Shown in pieces: positions 24,133 to 37,000 of a stretch of DNA of 64,000 nt (position 1 is the stretch's first letter; every line of letters starts with the position of its first letter). A model generated the notes under the pieces. That model was not told the DNA's origin and made no database searches. It was given only the letters and a program-made list of their open reading frames with translations. The position numbers were made by a program, and so were the translations under genes. The DNA is from Welwitschia mirabilis (Eukaryota; Gnetophyta; Gnetopsida; Welwitschiales): assembly GCA_051453625.1 (NCBI GenBank), contig JBOZIK010000001.1, positions 75,522,488-75,586,487 on the forward strand. The letters run 5' to 3'.

Positions 24133-25353
24133 TGATGCCAATTTATAGGATTTTAACAGTGTTTTTTGAGTAATTTTGTAGGACATTTATTTAGGTTTGG
24201 ATGAAATTCTAATGATTATGGATAATTAATAGGATGTTCACTAAAACATGCAATTCTTAGCATATTTGAAGGCATCTCAAGCTTATTTTGATAATTCATG
24301 TCTTAAAGGAAAGATTAACCATATAGAATAGTAATTTCTCTTTGAGATGAAAGATAAAGAGGCTAGTCATCTTCATGAGAGTTAAGACGATAACACTACT
24401 GACATGGATTAAAGTTGTGGAAGTAACTATGAAGCCTAAAGCTAATGAATCAACTTTTGTTGTAGAGTATCATCCCCATTATCATCCACATGATACTTAA
24501 GATGACAACTATTTTTGTATTAGTGGAAAGAATTATCTTTGTAATGAGATCATGTATCCCATATGGGTTGCTAGGGTTTCTTCTCCAACTCTTAGGATTG
24601 TGCTTCTAGAACTTTAATGTAAAAATATAAATACCCTTCCTTTCCTTTACTTCCATTTCTCTCTTTTATACTAGGTATTCTTGTGATGGAAGATTAAATA
24701 ATAAGAGGTCCATCTATTAGTTACAGAGAGAATATTACCTTAGTGTTAGGCTGAGTATCCTCCATCAAGGTGCAACCACTTTATTATTAGTGAATGTAAA
24801 ATTAATGATTAATTCAATTAATATTTTCACTCTTATTATGTAAATGTTTCTTATGGTTTAAGTTGATTATTATTTGGTGATAACTTCATAGTATATTTAG
24901 ATCATAATAATAACCTTTATTAAGATTGGCTTTGTTAGTTTAGATCTTATATTGCATTCCATTTTTCCATTTCCATATTGGCATTATTCATAATTTTTTT
25001 GGTACACATTATAGTTTATACTAGTCAGGAACAAGTTATTAAATCTTCTTAATTGATCTAAGTTATAAGAACTAATTCTTGTAACAAGAGGATTGCAATC
25101 CAAATAGAATGTATTACACTTGCATTTCATCATCTTCATCTTGCATTACATTGCATTGTTTTTTATTTTTATTTGCTAAAATAGAAAAGGATAAATACTT
25201 TGTAAAATTAATTCTCTAACTCATAGCATAGTGCCTTAAATGAATTACAACATTTGGATTAATGTCCATCTATACTAGTATGTGTTTTTATACAAGTATT
25301 GTGATTTACATGTTTTGCCTGAAGACTTAAAGATTGCATAAATTCACATCGCA
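24133..25353 (+). repeat. 3' LTR of inner Athila-like element
   Basis: Partner of 15416-16659. Starts TGATGCCAATTTATAGG and ends ...CATCGCA. It carries the shared TATAAATACCC at 24626. After it the outer element's integrase frame resumes. Confidence 0.88.
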
Positions 25354-25357
25354 ATAG

Positions 25358-26640
25358 TTTCCCTTGAAGATTCCTTTCCTAATGAGTAACTATTTGCAAT
25401 TAAGCAACTTTTCTTTATGTCATTTCAACATCTTAATCCATGATATGTAGACATTATCAATTACTTAGTTACCATGAAAACTTCTTAAAATTGAACTAGA
25501 AATCAATCAAAATCTTTTTTCATTGAATAGAAGATTGTGAATTGTATGAACTACATTTGTATCATAGGTGTAAAAACCGATCCATTCATAAGTATGTATC
25601 TGAATGGGAATAAAAAGGCATCTTAACTTGATGTTATGGTGGTGTATGTGGTGGATATTTTAGTGGTTAAATAATATCCATTAAATTTTACATGTAGGAT
25701 TTTATTAGTCCTCTCTTTCTAAAACTCTTTTAACTTTTCAAAAGATGTGAAGCATGCTAATACTTTAAAAGACCCTTTAAAATCTAAGACATTTTCATAC
25801 AACTAATTCTAAAATGTGAACCTTTTAATTATTGGGATATCAATTTCATATGCCATTTAAAACCATCTTATTATAATAAAATAATATTCTTATGGCTATT
25901 GATTATGTAATGAAGTGGTTGAGGCAATTCCTACTACTTCTAATGATGCTAAAACTATATGTCATTTTATTCTTTTAAATATCTTTTACCATTTTAGTTT
26001 TTCAAGGCTTTAATTAGTAAACAAGGAACTTATTTCATAAACAAAAGCTTTAGAAAACTTCTTCTTTTAGTAGGAATAAAACATATAACTGTTAATGCTT
26101 ATCATTCTCAAACTAATGGCCAAGCCAAGAAGTCTAATAGAGAAATCAAAAATATGTTCTAAAAGCTTGTGTCAAAAAATAAAAAAGTCATGTTATCTCA
26201 AACTTAATGATTTTATTTTATCTTATTGTAAATCTTAGAATAATTTCCTTGGTTTCTCGTTCTTTAAGATTATATATAGAAATATCTATGTTCTTCCCTT
26301 TCTTATGTGATACAACTTGTATAAAATGGAGTATTAACTTAATCTTCTTATTCTTGATAAGAATATTTAATATTAAATAGTACAATTATAATACATTCAT
26401 CAAAAATAAACTTATGTTATTCCTAAATGATCCACACACAGAGATTAAGATAAGGCTACTTGTGTTAAGAAAGTTTTGCATAAGTCATTTGAATCTAGTA
26501 AATTAGTGTTGTGTAATATTCAATTGCATCTTATTCAAAACAATTTAACCTTAAATTCATTAGAACTTTTTCTTATAGAGAAAGTACATACTAATATCTT
26601 AGTTAATATTTATCATGTAAAGACTAAGAAAAATGAAAGG
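25358..26640 (+). pseudogene. decayed integrase of outer element, separated from its RT by the insertion
   Basis: Immediately after the inner LTR the text reads SLEDSFPNE then LFAIKQLFFMSFQHLNP, closely matching the RNase H-integrase linker of the inner element (LFAIEKLYAI). A decayed core follows. VEAIPTTSNDAKTICHF lies near 25,920. The second catalytic site reads LISKQGTYF (Asp-to-Lys) near 26,010. HITVNAYHSQTNGQAKKSNR lies near 26,080, with the catalytic Glu now Lys. The C-terminal domain is traceable to about 26,640. Only a split by the nested element explains why this integrase has no RT beside it. Confidence 0.88.
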
Positions 26641-27037
26641 TATTAAATATGATAAAAGATATTAACTTATAAGATCCCCTTAACTAAATGAAAGTATTTA
26701 CCTTTACCATCATGTAAATAATTTTTTAGTCACATATTTTGGTTGAGTTATTCTACTATTTGATCATTAGTCTACTTGATTCTTATTAAAATTAATTTGA
26801 GTTATTATAAAAGTACTTTTACATCTAGATTCTTCTAGTGATAAAGATTAGATTTTAGTTAATCTTAAAGACATTTCCATATCTAGAAGTTCAACACACT
26901 ATCATGTTTTTCTTATGCATTAATTATATTAAATCTAGTTCTCATCTTTAACTATCTACATATTAATTAACCTTATCAATGAAAACTCAATATAGAAATT
27001 TCTAATCAATGGATGTAGCAATATACTTTTTCTTTAA

Positions 27038-27109
<72 letters not shown>

Positions 27110-28218
27110 GGAATGGAGAAAAGTAGAGGAGGGGAGAGGAAGAGAGAGAGAAGGAGGAAAAAATAAAAGAAAAGAAAGAAATAAAAAAAAAGAATAAAAT
27201 AAATTTTATGATGTGCTATTACAAGTGCACTAAAGACAACTAACTATGATCTACCTTTAGCCTATGAATTCTTAGTCTCTTAGTAATGGCTACACCCCCC
27301 TCAGCATCATAAATGATATCTTTCAAATCCTAGTAACTTAATAAAACTTCATAACATAATGATTGATGGGAGATAAGTTAACAGGGTGTTATTTATTGTT
27401 GTGACTAATTATTAGATTGAATTATAGTCCTAAGACTATATTGATGATTTGTAAGATAATCATTAGATGTTATCTTATCATTTTCCTTTTTATATGATGC
27501 ACTATGTTACTTAATATTAAATAAAATATTTTTACTACTAATTACTTTTATAACATATATCAAGGAATCTTACTAGGTTAGCATTTAGGATATAGTTAGT
27601 TAATCTTCTTTAAGTATTCATTTTTAGCCATTTACACTTAGTATTTTCATGGTAATTTTTTAGATATTATAAAGTCGCATCTACACTTACTTATTAGCCT
27701 AATGTATTCATTTTCAACATTCTACTCATTTATCCATGCTTAAACACCTTCTTCTTTCACTTTCCATCTATTTGACTTTTCACCTCATTTCTACTTCACT
27801 TTATCTTGTTTTTTCGTTTTCTTTTTTTTTTTTTTGGCTTTTTAGCTTGTGTGTACTGCCTTCAAATGATATCTTATCCTTGATGCATCTTTTACAATCT
27901 TTGAGATGTTATAATACTTTGTTCTCATTCTATTATTTTTTTAACTTATAATGTATGGATGACTCTAGGGAGGGGATAGTTTATATGGAACTTTTAAAAA
28001 GTGATTTATTGAAAACAAGTTTTTATGTGGAATTATGTTTGTCATAAGCTCAAGTCATATGTTTGAATGAAATTCATATCATTTTGTGATAATTATTTTA
28101 AATGAGATATACTTTATGTTTATAATGTAATCATGTTGAAATGTTATCTTCTATCTCTTATTTAAGTAAACTAGCTTCCATGCTTTTCCACTTGCTTTGT
28201 GAAGGACTGACAAACACT
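26641..28218 (+). other. non-pol 3' region of outer element
   Basis: Equivalent to 22,361-24,114 of the inner element and of similar length. It holds a long AG microsatellite and a T-rich segment (27,730-27,950). No env-like protein can be read. Confidence 0.55.
27041..27106. repeat. (AG)33 microsatellite
   Basis: Thirty-three uninterrupted AG units, followed by a further purine-only stretch to about 27,200 (GGAGAAAAG, GAGGAAGAGAG). It lies inside the outer element's 3' region and is absent at the matching place in the inner element. Confidence 0.97.
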
Positions 28219-28228
28219 GAATGAGGGG
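28219..28228 (+). promoter_or_regulatory. polypurine tract of outer element
   Basis: GAATGAGGGG, interrupted by one T, followed by CTA and then the TG that opens the 3' LTR. Confidence 0.55.
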
Positions 28229-28231
28229 CTA

Positions 28232-29341
28232 TGTTAGATGGCAAACTTGGTCATATTTAGTGAGCCTATTAAGTATGATTATAGGAATTTTAATAGGCTT
28301 AATGATTTAATGATAATTTTCCATGTCAAGGATACTAGATAAAGAATTAAGCATAATATAAATGGAAAAAGGGTAATTATAAAGAATTTGGAAAAAGCAT
28401 GTTGTAAGCAGTGATGGCATAAGAGACATGTGGTATGTGGAAGTGATATGATAACAACATTAAAGCCACAAGATCGTATCAGTCAGTAAAGTTTTATCAT
28501 GATTTAAAAGTCAAGTGTCTAACTCATTATAATAAACTCCACCTAAACATAAGAAGATGAAGATTCCACCTAACATAAGAAGATGAAGATTCCAACTAAT
28601 CCTACAAGATAAGTAATCTTATCTATCTGACCTAAGTGATATGTCAAGCATGGTAGCTACCACCTACCACTACAACCTAAATTATCTTAATCATCTTAAT
28701 CCTATCCTATCCCATGAAAGGGCAATAAGCCATACTTTATAAGATCATTTAAGCATTAAATTCACTTATAACATTATAGCATTTTGTGGAAAGGGATCCA
28801 TCTACTTGTGAGAAGAGATACTATTAGTATTAGTTAAGTATCCTCCATTGAGGGGCTATTACTTGTAAGTGGATATATGAAAGTATATTTTAATTAATAA
28901 AGTGTGCTTTCTTTATCTCAATTATATCTCTTTTTCTCTTTCTTATATCTCATATTGATGTTAATTTAATACTATAATAGATTAGATCTAATATTAACAT
29001 TGGATATAAGGGCCAACTTGGGTAATAACAAGTTGGTATAATCGGTTAAGTTGATTGCATTTAGGTAACTTTAATTTTCATTACATTGTATTTTCAGCTT
29101 TTACTATATATCATTCATTTCATTCCATCATGTTCATGGTTAACTTCATTTTACTTAATTAAAGATACCAAAGAAATCATTTCATTTTATTTTGAAGGAA
29201 TGAATCTTTTTAATACTTTGAACACTTTACTAGTTTATGACATTTGGATTACACCCAATACTAGCATTTGTGCTATGCTAAGAATAGGTTAAATTAATAA
29301 ATTAAAAATATATCTCTAGTGCATATTGGGAAAAAAAATCA
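28232..29341 (+). repeat. 3' LTR of outer Athila-like element
   Basis: Partner of 10055-11165, 1,110 bases. It starts TGTTAGATGGC and ends AAAAAATCA, directly followed by the target duplication CATTA. Confidence 0.9.
28546..28597 (+). repeat. 26-bp tandem duplication inside outer 3' LTR
   Basis: AACATAAGAAGATGAAGATT plus CCACCT is followed directly by the same unit with one change. The 5' LTR has a single copy (near 10,378), so the duplication happened after insertion. Confidence 0.8.
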
Positions 29342-29346
29342 CATTA
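29342..29346 (+). repeat. target site duplication CATTA, right copy
   Basis: Exact match to 10050-10054. Confidence 0.85.
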
Positions 29347-32300
29347 GTACTATTGACTTGCTATTATATTTATCGATTCATTAAATCACATGGATTTTTT
29401 AAGTATTCTGTTATAGAGTTATGTCTTGGAAGCATTAAGTGTCATTGTTAAAATGTTGATACCTTCTTATAGCTAAAAGATATGCTTATGATTGATTAGT
29501 TCTTATCTTTTTACATGTAACCACTTTTTGTAAACATAAAACAAGTGTTGGCTGTTTTCTCTAGAAAAGATTAGATGTTTCCTCTTTCTAAAATAAAAAG
29601 TACAAAACTATAGCATTTAGATTTCTAAAGATAAATTAGTTATAATTATTATAATATAAGAATGAATTTAGATGATTTAAAGTCTTAGGATTCATCTTAT
29701 TAAAACTTAGAGTTATGATAAGTACATGACTTACTTAGCTCACTCTATAAATTTTCTCTTCCTTAGGTTGCTTACTAATTATCATTAACATAATTTTTTA
29801 AAACTTAACAATATCAATTCTAGTAACTTTAATAATTACAATTAATAATTAATATGTTGTAGTTCCCTTAACCAAGATCAATTGTAATCATTTATACATC
29901 CTTTGTAGTCACATTGATTCTTAGAAAACTATGCTACTTATGTAAACACACATTACAAACTTCATAATTTTGTTTTAGTTTTGAATCATAGTGGTTATAA
30001 GTAGGATATCTAAAGAAATCATGTGCTAAAAGCTAATGATATCAACTATGTATTAGTAAATCATCTTATTCAAAATGACATTATCATTATCATCTAATAA
30101 GATCATAGAATTATATGGAATTATTAATATATGATGCTAAGAGATTTTTAAGATTTACCTCATATATTAGTTTCACATTTTTTTATAGTTTTATGCATAG
30201 ATATAAAAGATATTTTAGGTATGTATTTTTTTTACTTAAAGATTAGACTATTCTTTATTTCTTTTACAATATTTATTTTAAGTACAACATTATAACTTAT
30301 AAATGAAAAAAGCTAGTAAACACACAAATTATATAATAATTTTTAATCAGGAATAAGGACTTTTTAGAAACAAGAGTACTAAATCTTAATTTTTTTCCAT
30401 AATTTGAAATATTTAAAAAATTTGCACTATCTTTCAAGGTTAAGGTAGTAATTTAAAATAAATAAATTAGCACATCTTGTTATAACATAGTTATGTATAA
30501 TTGTAATTTTCTTTTGGAAACTACAAATATCTCTTAGAGCATATAAATTTTTGGAAAAGGATGGAAAAAAATGTTTTAAATATAAAGGGATTTAAAAAAA
30601 AAAAAGGATTAAGACATTATAGATTCTCCTCGTCAATATAATTCTACTAAATAGTCTAAATTTGAGTTAAAGGTATTACATTAAGTACCAATTAGATTTG
30701 TAAATACATAATATATTTGAAATATCATGAAGTACTAACATTAGATATGTTATATCGTTTAGTGAATTATAGGAAATACTAGGATAAGATGAAATATTTC
30801 ATAAACACTAATACATTAACCTTCTAAATGATAATAATGCATTGAATGAATATATTTAGATAGTAGATGCAAAATAATAATTGAAATTTACTATTTCATA
30901 ACTAATAATCATAGTTTTATTAATGATGGAAGAAAATTTAGATCATTGAAATCATAGAGGAGGAGTAAATGAGCTCCATCAAATAAAATTTTAAATAAAA
31001 TTATCAAATAATGTGATTTCCTAACCTAGGTATATCCACACACAGAGGATAGCTTCTACTTACATATTCACATATTCTTAACCTATAAAAAGGTTATGGC
31101 TTTTTAGTGTCCCACAACCTTATGATAAATGAGAGTCTTCTTGCAAGGTAAAATTCTCTCCCTCTTAAGGGAATAGTGGTTTTCATAGGTTCATCACGAA
31201 CCTTCATAATAGTGAGAGTTTTCTCATAAGGCATCACTCTTTTCTTTGTAAGGAAATAATGGCTTTCTAGCTCACCAATAACATTACATTGAACAAGTGC
31301 CTAAAAGCACAATTAAAATGCATGTCCTACAAGTTTTTCCTTTCAAATCCTTTGATATTCAAGGATGGACTTACAATAATATTTAATAAAAATATAGTTC
31401 ACAATACAAACCATAAGAATGAACTTACAACAATATTTACTCAGATAGTTTACAATATAAATCATAAGAAAAAAATAACAACAAGCCTCAAGATATTACA
31501 TATTTAAGTTTATTGTTGATGTTGTTATCATCATAAGTATGAATGAAGATAACAACAATGTAGTTCCAAGATTAAAATATGAAATCAATACAAGCTTCTT
31601 ACTAATGATGCTTTCATTCTTCATGAAAAGTTTCATTTACTTGTAAATTTGTTGTTATTAATTTGATTATTGAGTATTAAGATTCAAAGATGAATCTTCA
31701 TTTTAGTTCCAAAAAAAAAAAAATTCTTCTTTATTTTATAATGTTGAAGATTTGTATGGTTAAGGAAGATGTAGCCATTTGGACTTAAAACCATTGCATA
31801 ATGAATAGGAAATGTCTAAGCATTAGGCGCATACCTTTGGTTGTGATCGACATGAACTTTGATCCAAAATGTCTTCAATTCTATAGATGTTTATTAATAG
31901 TTATATAATTTCACCTTGTAGACATCATTAGTCAATCTATCCAAATTTTGATGAATTTTACTTTACAGTATTCTTAGGACTTCATAATCATGAATATGTG
32001 ATGTATAAGTTTATAGATCACTTGAAATCCAAGATATTAATAAAAAAAACCAAAAAAAACATACCTCTATTACTTAGTACAAACATCTTTAAATATATAT
32101 ACATCTTGATCTATATCTAGTTCACCTTTTAGTTTAGTCATTTTTGAGCCTAGGACTTGATTTTAGTACATTTAAGAAATCTTCAACTATCCATACGTCT
32201 TTACTTAAGACATCTTTAATATTTAATATGTATTTAAAAATTTGATCTTGTAGTTTTAGAATTTGATCCTTTTCATGAAATGTTACCTCTAAAGATTCAT

Positions 32301-33820
32301 CATGATCTAGTGTCTATCAAGGTCTAATGTTCTTATAAAGATCTATCTACACAATGACAAATAATATTTGACAAGTGGAATCATCAAAACTAGATTTATC
32401 AAGAAAATAATAAATACAATTATATATTAAACTATATTTACCAATGATGCAAACTTCATAGAAAATAATAATTTAGTACAAAATGATAGTCAATCCTATT
32501 AAGGATGATGCTTCATCGATCAAGCATTTTCTTATACCTAGAAAGAATAAAATAAACACTTAAACCTTCATAATAAGATAATCCCTTATGATAATCATAG
32601 GAAATCTACATTTAAAATGATAAAAGTTTTATTTGAATGATGGATTAATTTATCATGATCATGATATAATTTACCTTTGAGATAGAGATTTATTATATAG
32701 CATTCCTTAAGGTTGTAGTTAGGTTATAGGAGTTAGGTAGTTTTTTTAAGCTTTAGTTTAGGGCTTCTACTAATAAATTTATTTTATCTCCATGAAAGTT
32801 TATTCTTTATTTTGTAATTTACTTCTTTTTTGATCTGCTATTAGTAAGAATTCTAGTGGATTTACTAACTTAGATGATGTTAATAATTCCTTTTGATTGT
32901 TTTGATTTTATAAAATTTAAGTAGCATAGGATAACTTCTAAAATAAAAACCATAACTTAGTGAGTTTTAATAATAGTTTTAGAAATTAAAGGGTCAAACA
33001 TAGTTAAAAATATTTTAATAAAAAATATTTCAATAATAACTATAGCATTATAATATTAAAATATGTTATTTTATAAAGTTTAAAGACCCAAGTATGTAAA
33101 AATTATATTGCAAATACACCTTTCAACTAACTAGTTACCAGTTCCTTAGCAAACATATAGTGGTATTAAGTTAAAATGGCCACTTAACATTTAAAAAAAT
33201 TTATTTAGTTACCACATTAAAAATTTAAAATAAAAGGAAAATCAATTTTGCAATAAGATGGATACAGATATATTTCATATATTAACATGATTTTCTTTGA
33301 AAATTAAATTAAAAAGTAAAGAAAAGTTTATACATTTTAAGATTTATTTCATTTATAATTTTTGAATTAATAAAACAAAATTCTAAAAAAGTGAAAATGT
33401 GTAATTTTATGTAGAAGTTACTTTCTCCTAGATGACCATAGACATTGTTCTTAATTTTAAAATAGGTTGGAAAAATAGAAAAGATACAGAGAAAGCCTTT
33501 CTTAAAGGAACAACGCAATTTTTTAATTACTTAGACTTGAAAATATTACATAAGAATAGAGATAAGAAAGTAGAAAGAAAGAAGCAAAAAAGAAAGAATT
33601 ATCAATTAAATAAAGGGATACTTCATAGGTGGAAGACTCCTATGCTATATAGTGATAAGGCTTCTTTAGATAACATCAAATATATGCATACCTTCTCTAT
33701 GATTTATTCTCATTATAATATAGATAATTTAAGCCTAATTATTATGTCTTCTTTAAATTATTTCTATGATTTTCGTTTTCCCTTGAAAGGAAGTATGAGT
33801 TTCCATCTTTATTAAGAATA
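29347..33820. other. AT-rich stretch without recognisable gene
   Basis: No transposon protein similarity or exon-like pattern was found on either strand. The only structure is the short tandem repeat at 31,367. Confidence 0.5.
31367..31471 (+). repeat. two-copy tandem repeat, about 54-bp unit
   Basis: The first unit begins GGACTTACAATAATATTTA and the second, at 31421, begins GAACTTACAACAATATTTA. Both run through ACAATA(C/T)AAA(C/T)CATAAGAA. The copies differ at several positions. Confidence 0.75.
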
Positions 33821-34045
33821 AGGTGGTGATAATGGTAGTCTTACTAAGGCACTAAAGTCTTACCATTGTAGTACACTTAGGGTCAAGAAAAGCTTAATGA
33901 AACCTATCTTAATATGATTGTCTATAAAAGAAAGTTTTTACTATTATAATAAAAAATAAAAATTAAGTTATAAAATGTTTCTTTTCTTATGGATTATTTA
34001 AGTGTCTTTTACATTTTCATTTTTCTTAATCAAGTACCTTTTGCA
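33820..34045 (+). repeat. possible decayed LTR 3' portion with TATA box
   Basis: The stretch ends TTTTGCA immediately before a primer-binding site and contains TATAAAAG at 33923-33930, as an LTR would. The 5' edge is not defined and I found no partner LTR, so the element type cannot be named. Confidence 0.35.
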
Positions 34046-34047
34046 TT

Positions 34048-34063
34048 TGGTGTCAGAACCAAG
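34048..34063 (+). promoter_or_regulatory. orphan primer-binding site, initiator Met tRNA type
   Basis: TGGTGTCAGAACCAAG matches TGGTATCAGAGCCAAG with two transitions. It follows a CA dinucleotide two bases upstream, the usual layout at a plant 5' LTR end. Confidence 0.55.
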
Positions 34064-37000
34064 ATAGGATATTTAATATTCATGGGAGCTTGCGTTTTCT
34101 TACATGTGTTTTACATGCTTCTTTTTATACAAAATTATTTTTTCTTAGATATAGTTTTTTTTATCTTCATAGTACTTTTTTCTTGGATGTGATTCATTCT
34201 TTGCGTGACATTTTCTAGTGTTGCAAGTTTTAGAATAGGTGTGATAATAACTATAAGTTCCATTCTTTAAATATCTTTTAATTATCCTTAGTATAAAAAT
34301 ATAGTAATAGAGGGAGTTGAGTCTCATCCATCTTGGAAGCTAGAAAATGATAAGCAACAAACATTAGTTGCAAAGCATTTTTGTAAATCCTTAAAAAAAA
34401 TAGTGCCATAATTGCACTAATGCTTTCTATTTTAGATACAGAATATGACTAATATGACTTCTAGTTATACTTCAATTCATATCACTTATTTTGAAGATGT
34501 TGCTACTACTTATTTTGAAATTATACTACATCCACTAATTCTATTTTATTCTTCTCTTATTATTTATTCTTTTCTTGATTTTTGATCATAGAATGGAGTG
34601 TGCATCCTTATTTTTTCACTTGCTTATTTTATCAATTATAATTATATCTCTCAAATAATTTTATTTCTATATCATCTCTTCTTATAATCTAAATTGTTTA
34701 AAAGGAGGGCAAAAAGGATTTTTAGAGCTAGAATCTGGAAATGATAATGCATGATTATATGAATCCTCATTTATGTTGTTTATATGGTTACATGTTTTGT
34801 GATTGAATTATTTTAAATAAGAGAGCTGGTACTACAGTAATCCCACATCAATCTCTTTTGCATCACTTTTTTATTTTTTTCTTTATACATTGCAATTCAT
34901 CTTGGGTGAGAGACCATGTACAACAATTTCAAGAATGTTTAAGGTAGGCTTATATTCATTTTTATGATTAGTACATGCAATAAACTTATAAGGTTACTAA
35001 TAATACATACAATATAGGTGAGTTTATTCATTGCTCCTATTGATGCCAACAACATTAGTTTCATGGAATTCCTAAACAAATATAATTTTCTTTCATTTGA
35101 CTAAATAGATGTGGATTCATTCAACTCATGTAATAACCTAATATTCCCATCCATCATGGCTCACATGTAAACTACTTTATAAATAATATCCATCATTAAT
35201 ATCTAAGTACTAAAACTATAAGATGTAAATAAAGGAAAATTTTCAAACAAGAATTAAATGCTAGTGGTAGTTATAACACTTTATTAAATAAGAAATTATG
35301 AATTCACTAGATCTTTTGATTGAATGTTTAAAGAAATTTTTACCTTGATTAATATTCTAGCTAAATTTTATTGCCATATCCACCTAAATCCCCTAAAATA
35401 AATATAGTTGCTACATCCCATTTTTCATACGAAAGGCATGACATCACCTATGTTGATAACTCTTAATTATAATTCAAATTTACTAGATGCACTCTTTCAT
35501 CTTTGTACTTTTCTTCAAGGAAACCAAAACAAATTTACCTATTTATACTATAGCATAAGGCACTAAAAAAACTCATATTTCACTTAATTTTAAATGAGAA
35601 AAGAGTTCTATAAGATTTTCTTTATATTTCTAGACATTAGAATTCATCCTCTATTATATATTATATATAAGATACACATGTAAAATTTCAAACATTTTAA
35701 CAGTCTGCCATTGAGCATGTATGTAGCTCATTTTTGGTATTCCTTTAGCTCTTTCTATGCACATCTAATGTGTGCTAGGATTTAACTCATTTTAGTGAAT
35801 ATTTTTTTTAGTGCATTTTTGAGCTTTTCTACATAATTGTGAGTCTTTATGATTTTTAATCTATTACCATCTTAAAAATAACTCTTTTATTAGATTTAGT
35901 TAAGTTGGAATGTGAAGAAATCTCCACTTTATCTGATGTGTTTTGCATATAGATCTCGCTCTCACTTGTAACTGGGATAGATCAAGAAAATTTTGGGATG
36001 TTAAGTAAGATTCACATTATTTAACTATAATTTCCCTTTTTATTTTGTTTTTGGATTTGTTTTTAAACTTAATGTTACTTAAATAAAGGAAAAATTAAAT
36101 TTTTAAAATAAGAAGATCTTGATTTTAGCCTTTTCACAAATAAATTTGTACTTAGTATAATAATTCAACTCAGATAAAGAAAATTAAGTATAAATAGTTT
36201 AAATTAAAGAATAAAGAAATAACCTAGTTCAAGTTATATATATAGTAGACGTACATGAGTGTAAAACTAATAGAATACTTCATATGAATTCATATGAAAA
36301 TATTACGATTGTCTTATCAAATTATCACTTTACATAATAAAATAGCTATTTATCCTAAGTGACATACAATAAATTAATACACATCAATTATTATTATAAT
36401 GAAGGACTACATGTGTGAAAGAATAATTTCGAAAGATATGGAAAAAAATGTAATACAATAAAAATATATAACATTTTATAAATAATGATGATGATTCTAA
36501 AGATTTTTTATAACTTAAATAAAGAAGAATGATAGTTTAAGTAGATGAATCTACTAAAGTCATTTTCATACAAAACTTTCTCCCTTAAAACATTCATTAC
36601 ATGGAATAATATAATGTGTATTTAAATGAGTAATTAAAACATTACAATAAAATCCATTCAAAAGGTACAAGAAATTTAAATCAAAATATGATACTTAAAA
36701 AATAATATTCTTCAAATTGACATAGCAAATAATTTCACATAAATAAGATTTTTACTAAATTTTGGTACATTTAACTAGAAATATAACTCTTGATTTATCA
36801 TAAAATGAAATAAAAAATAAAAAATATAAATTAGATTATAAATAAACAAGTAATTTAAAAAACCAACATATGAGTGTTTATTAATCTACATAATAATTAG
36901 TAAGTTACAAGTTATTTTGATTGATAGAAATAGAGAAAAGAAAGAAGAGAGAAGAAAGGGAGAGAATAAGTTTAAAAGAATGGACTTAGAAATTATCAAA

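Larger units (their letters stand above)
15416..25353 (+). mobile_element. inner Athila-like Ty3 LTR retrotransposon nested in the outer pol
   Basis: A second, related element in the same orientation is inserted between the RNase H and integrase parts of the outer one. LTRs lie at 15416-16659 and 24133-25353. Between them come an Asp-tRNA-type primer-binding site, gag, protease, RT, RNase H and integrase in uninterrupted order, then a 1.8-kb non-pol region and a purine tract. ATAG stands on both outer flanks (15412-15415 and 25354-25357), which may be a target duplication. The exact 5' edge is uncertain by five bases, because the 3' LTR could also begin TGTTTTGATG at 24128. All frames are broken. 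Confidence 0.9.
10055..29341 (+). mobile_element. outer Athila-like Ty3 LTR retrotransposon, split by a nested relative
   Basis: The element starts with TGTTAGATG and ends with ATCA, and is flanked by CATTA on both sides. Its LTRs are 1,111 and 1,110 bases. After the 5' LTR come an Asp-tRNA-type primer-binding site, gag, protease, and RT-RNase H. A 9.9-kb insertion of a related element follows. Beyond it lie the integrase, a 1.6-kb non-pol 3' region, a purine tract and the 3' LTR. Lineage is judged from domain order, primer site and integrase and RT sequence style, which fit the Athila branch of non-chromovirus Ty3. Removing the insertion leaves about 9.3 kb. All coding parts are broken. Confidence 0.9.

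Noticed and set aside
29086-29292. 68-codon open frame
   Set aside because: It lies inside the outer 3' LTR and is not preserved in the 5' LTR.
33432-33815. 127-codon plus-strand open frame, the longest one made of known bases
   Set aside because: It is dominated by Lys, Asn, Ile, Tyr and Phe as expected from AT-rich chance, has a simple Lys-rich stretch, shows no known motif and lies just upstream of a probable LTR end. Not called as a gene.
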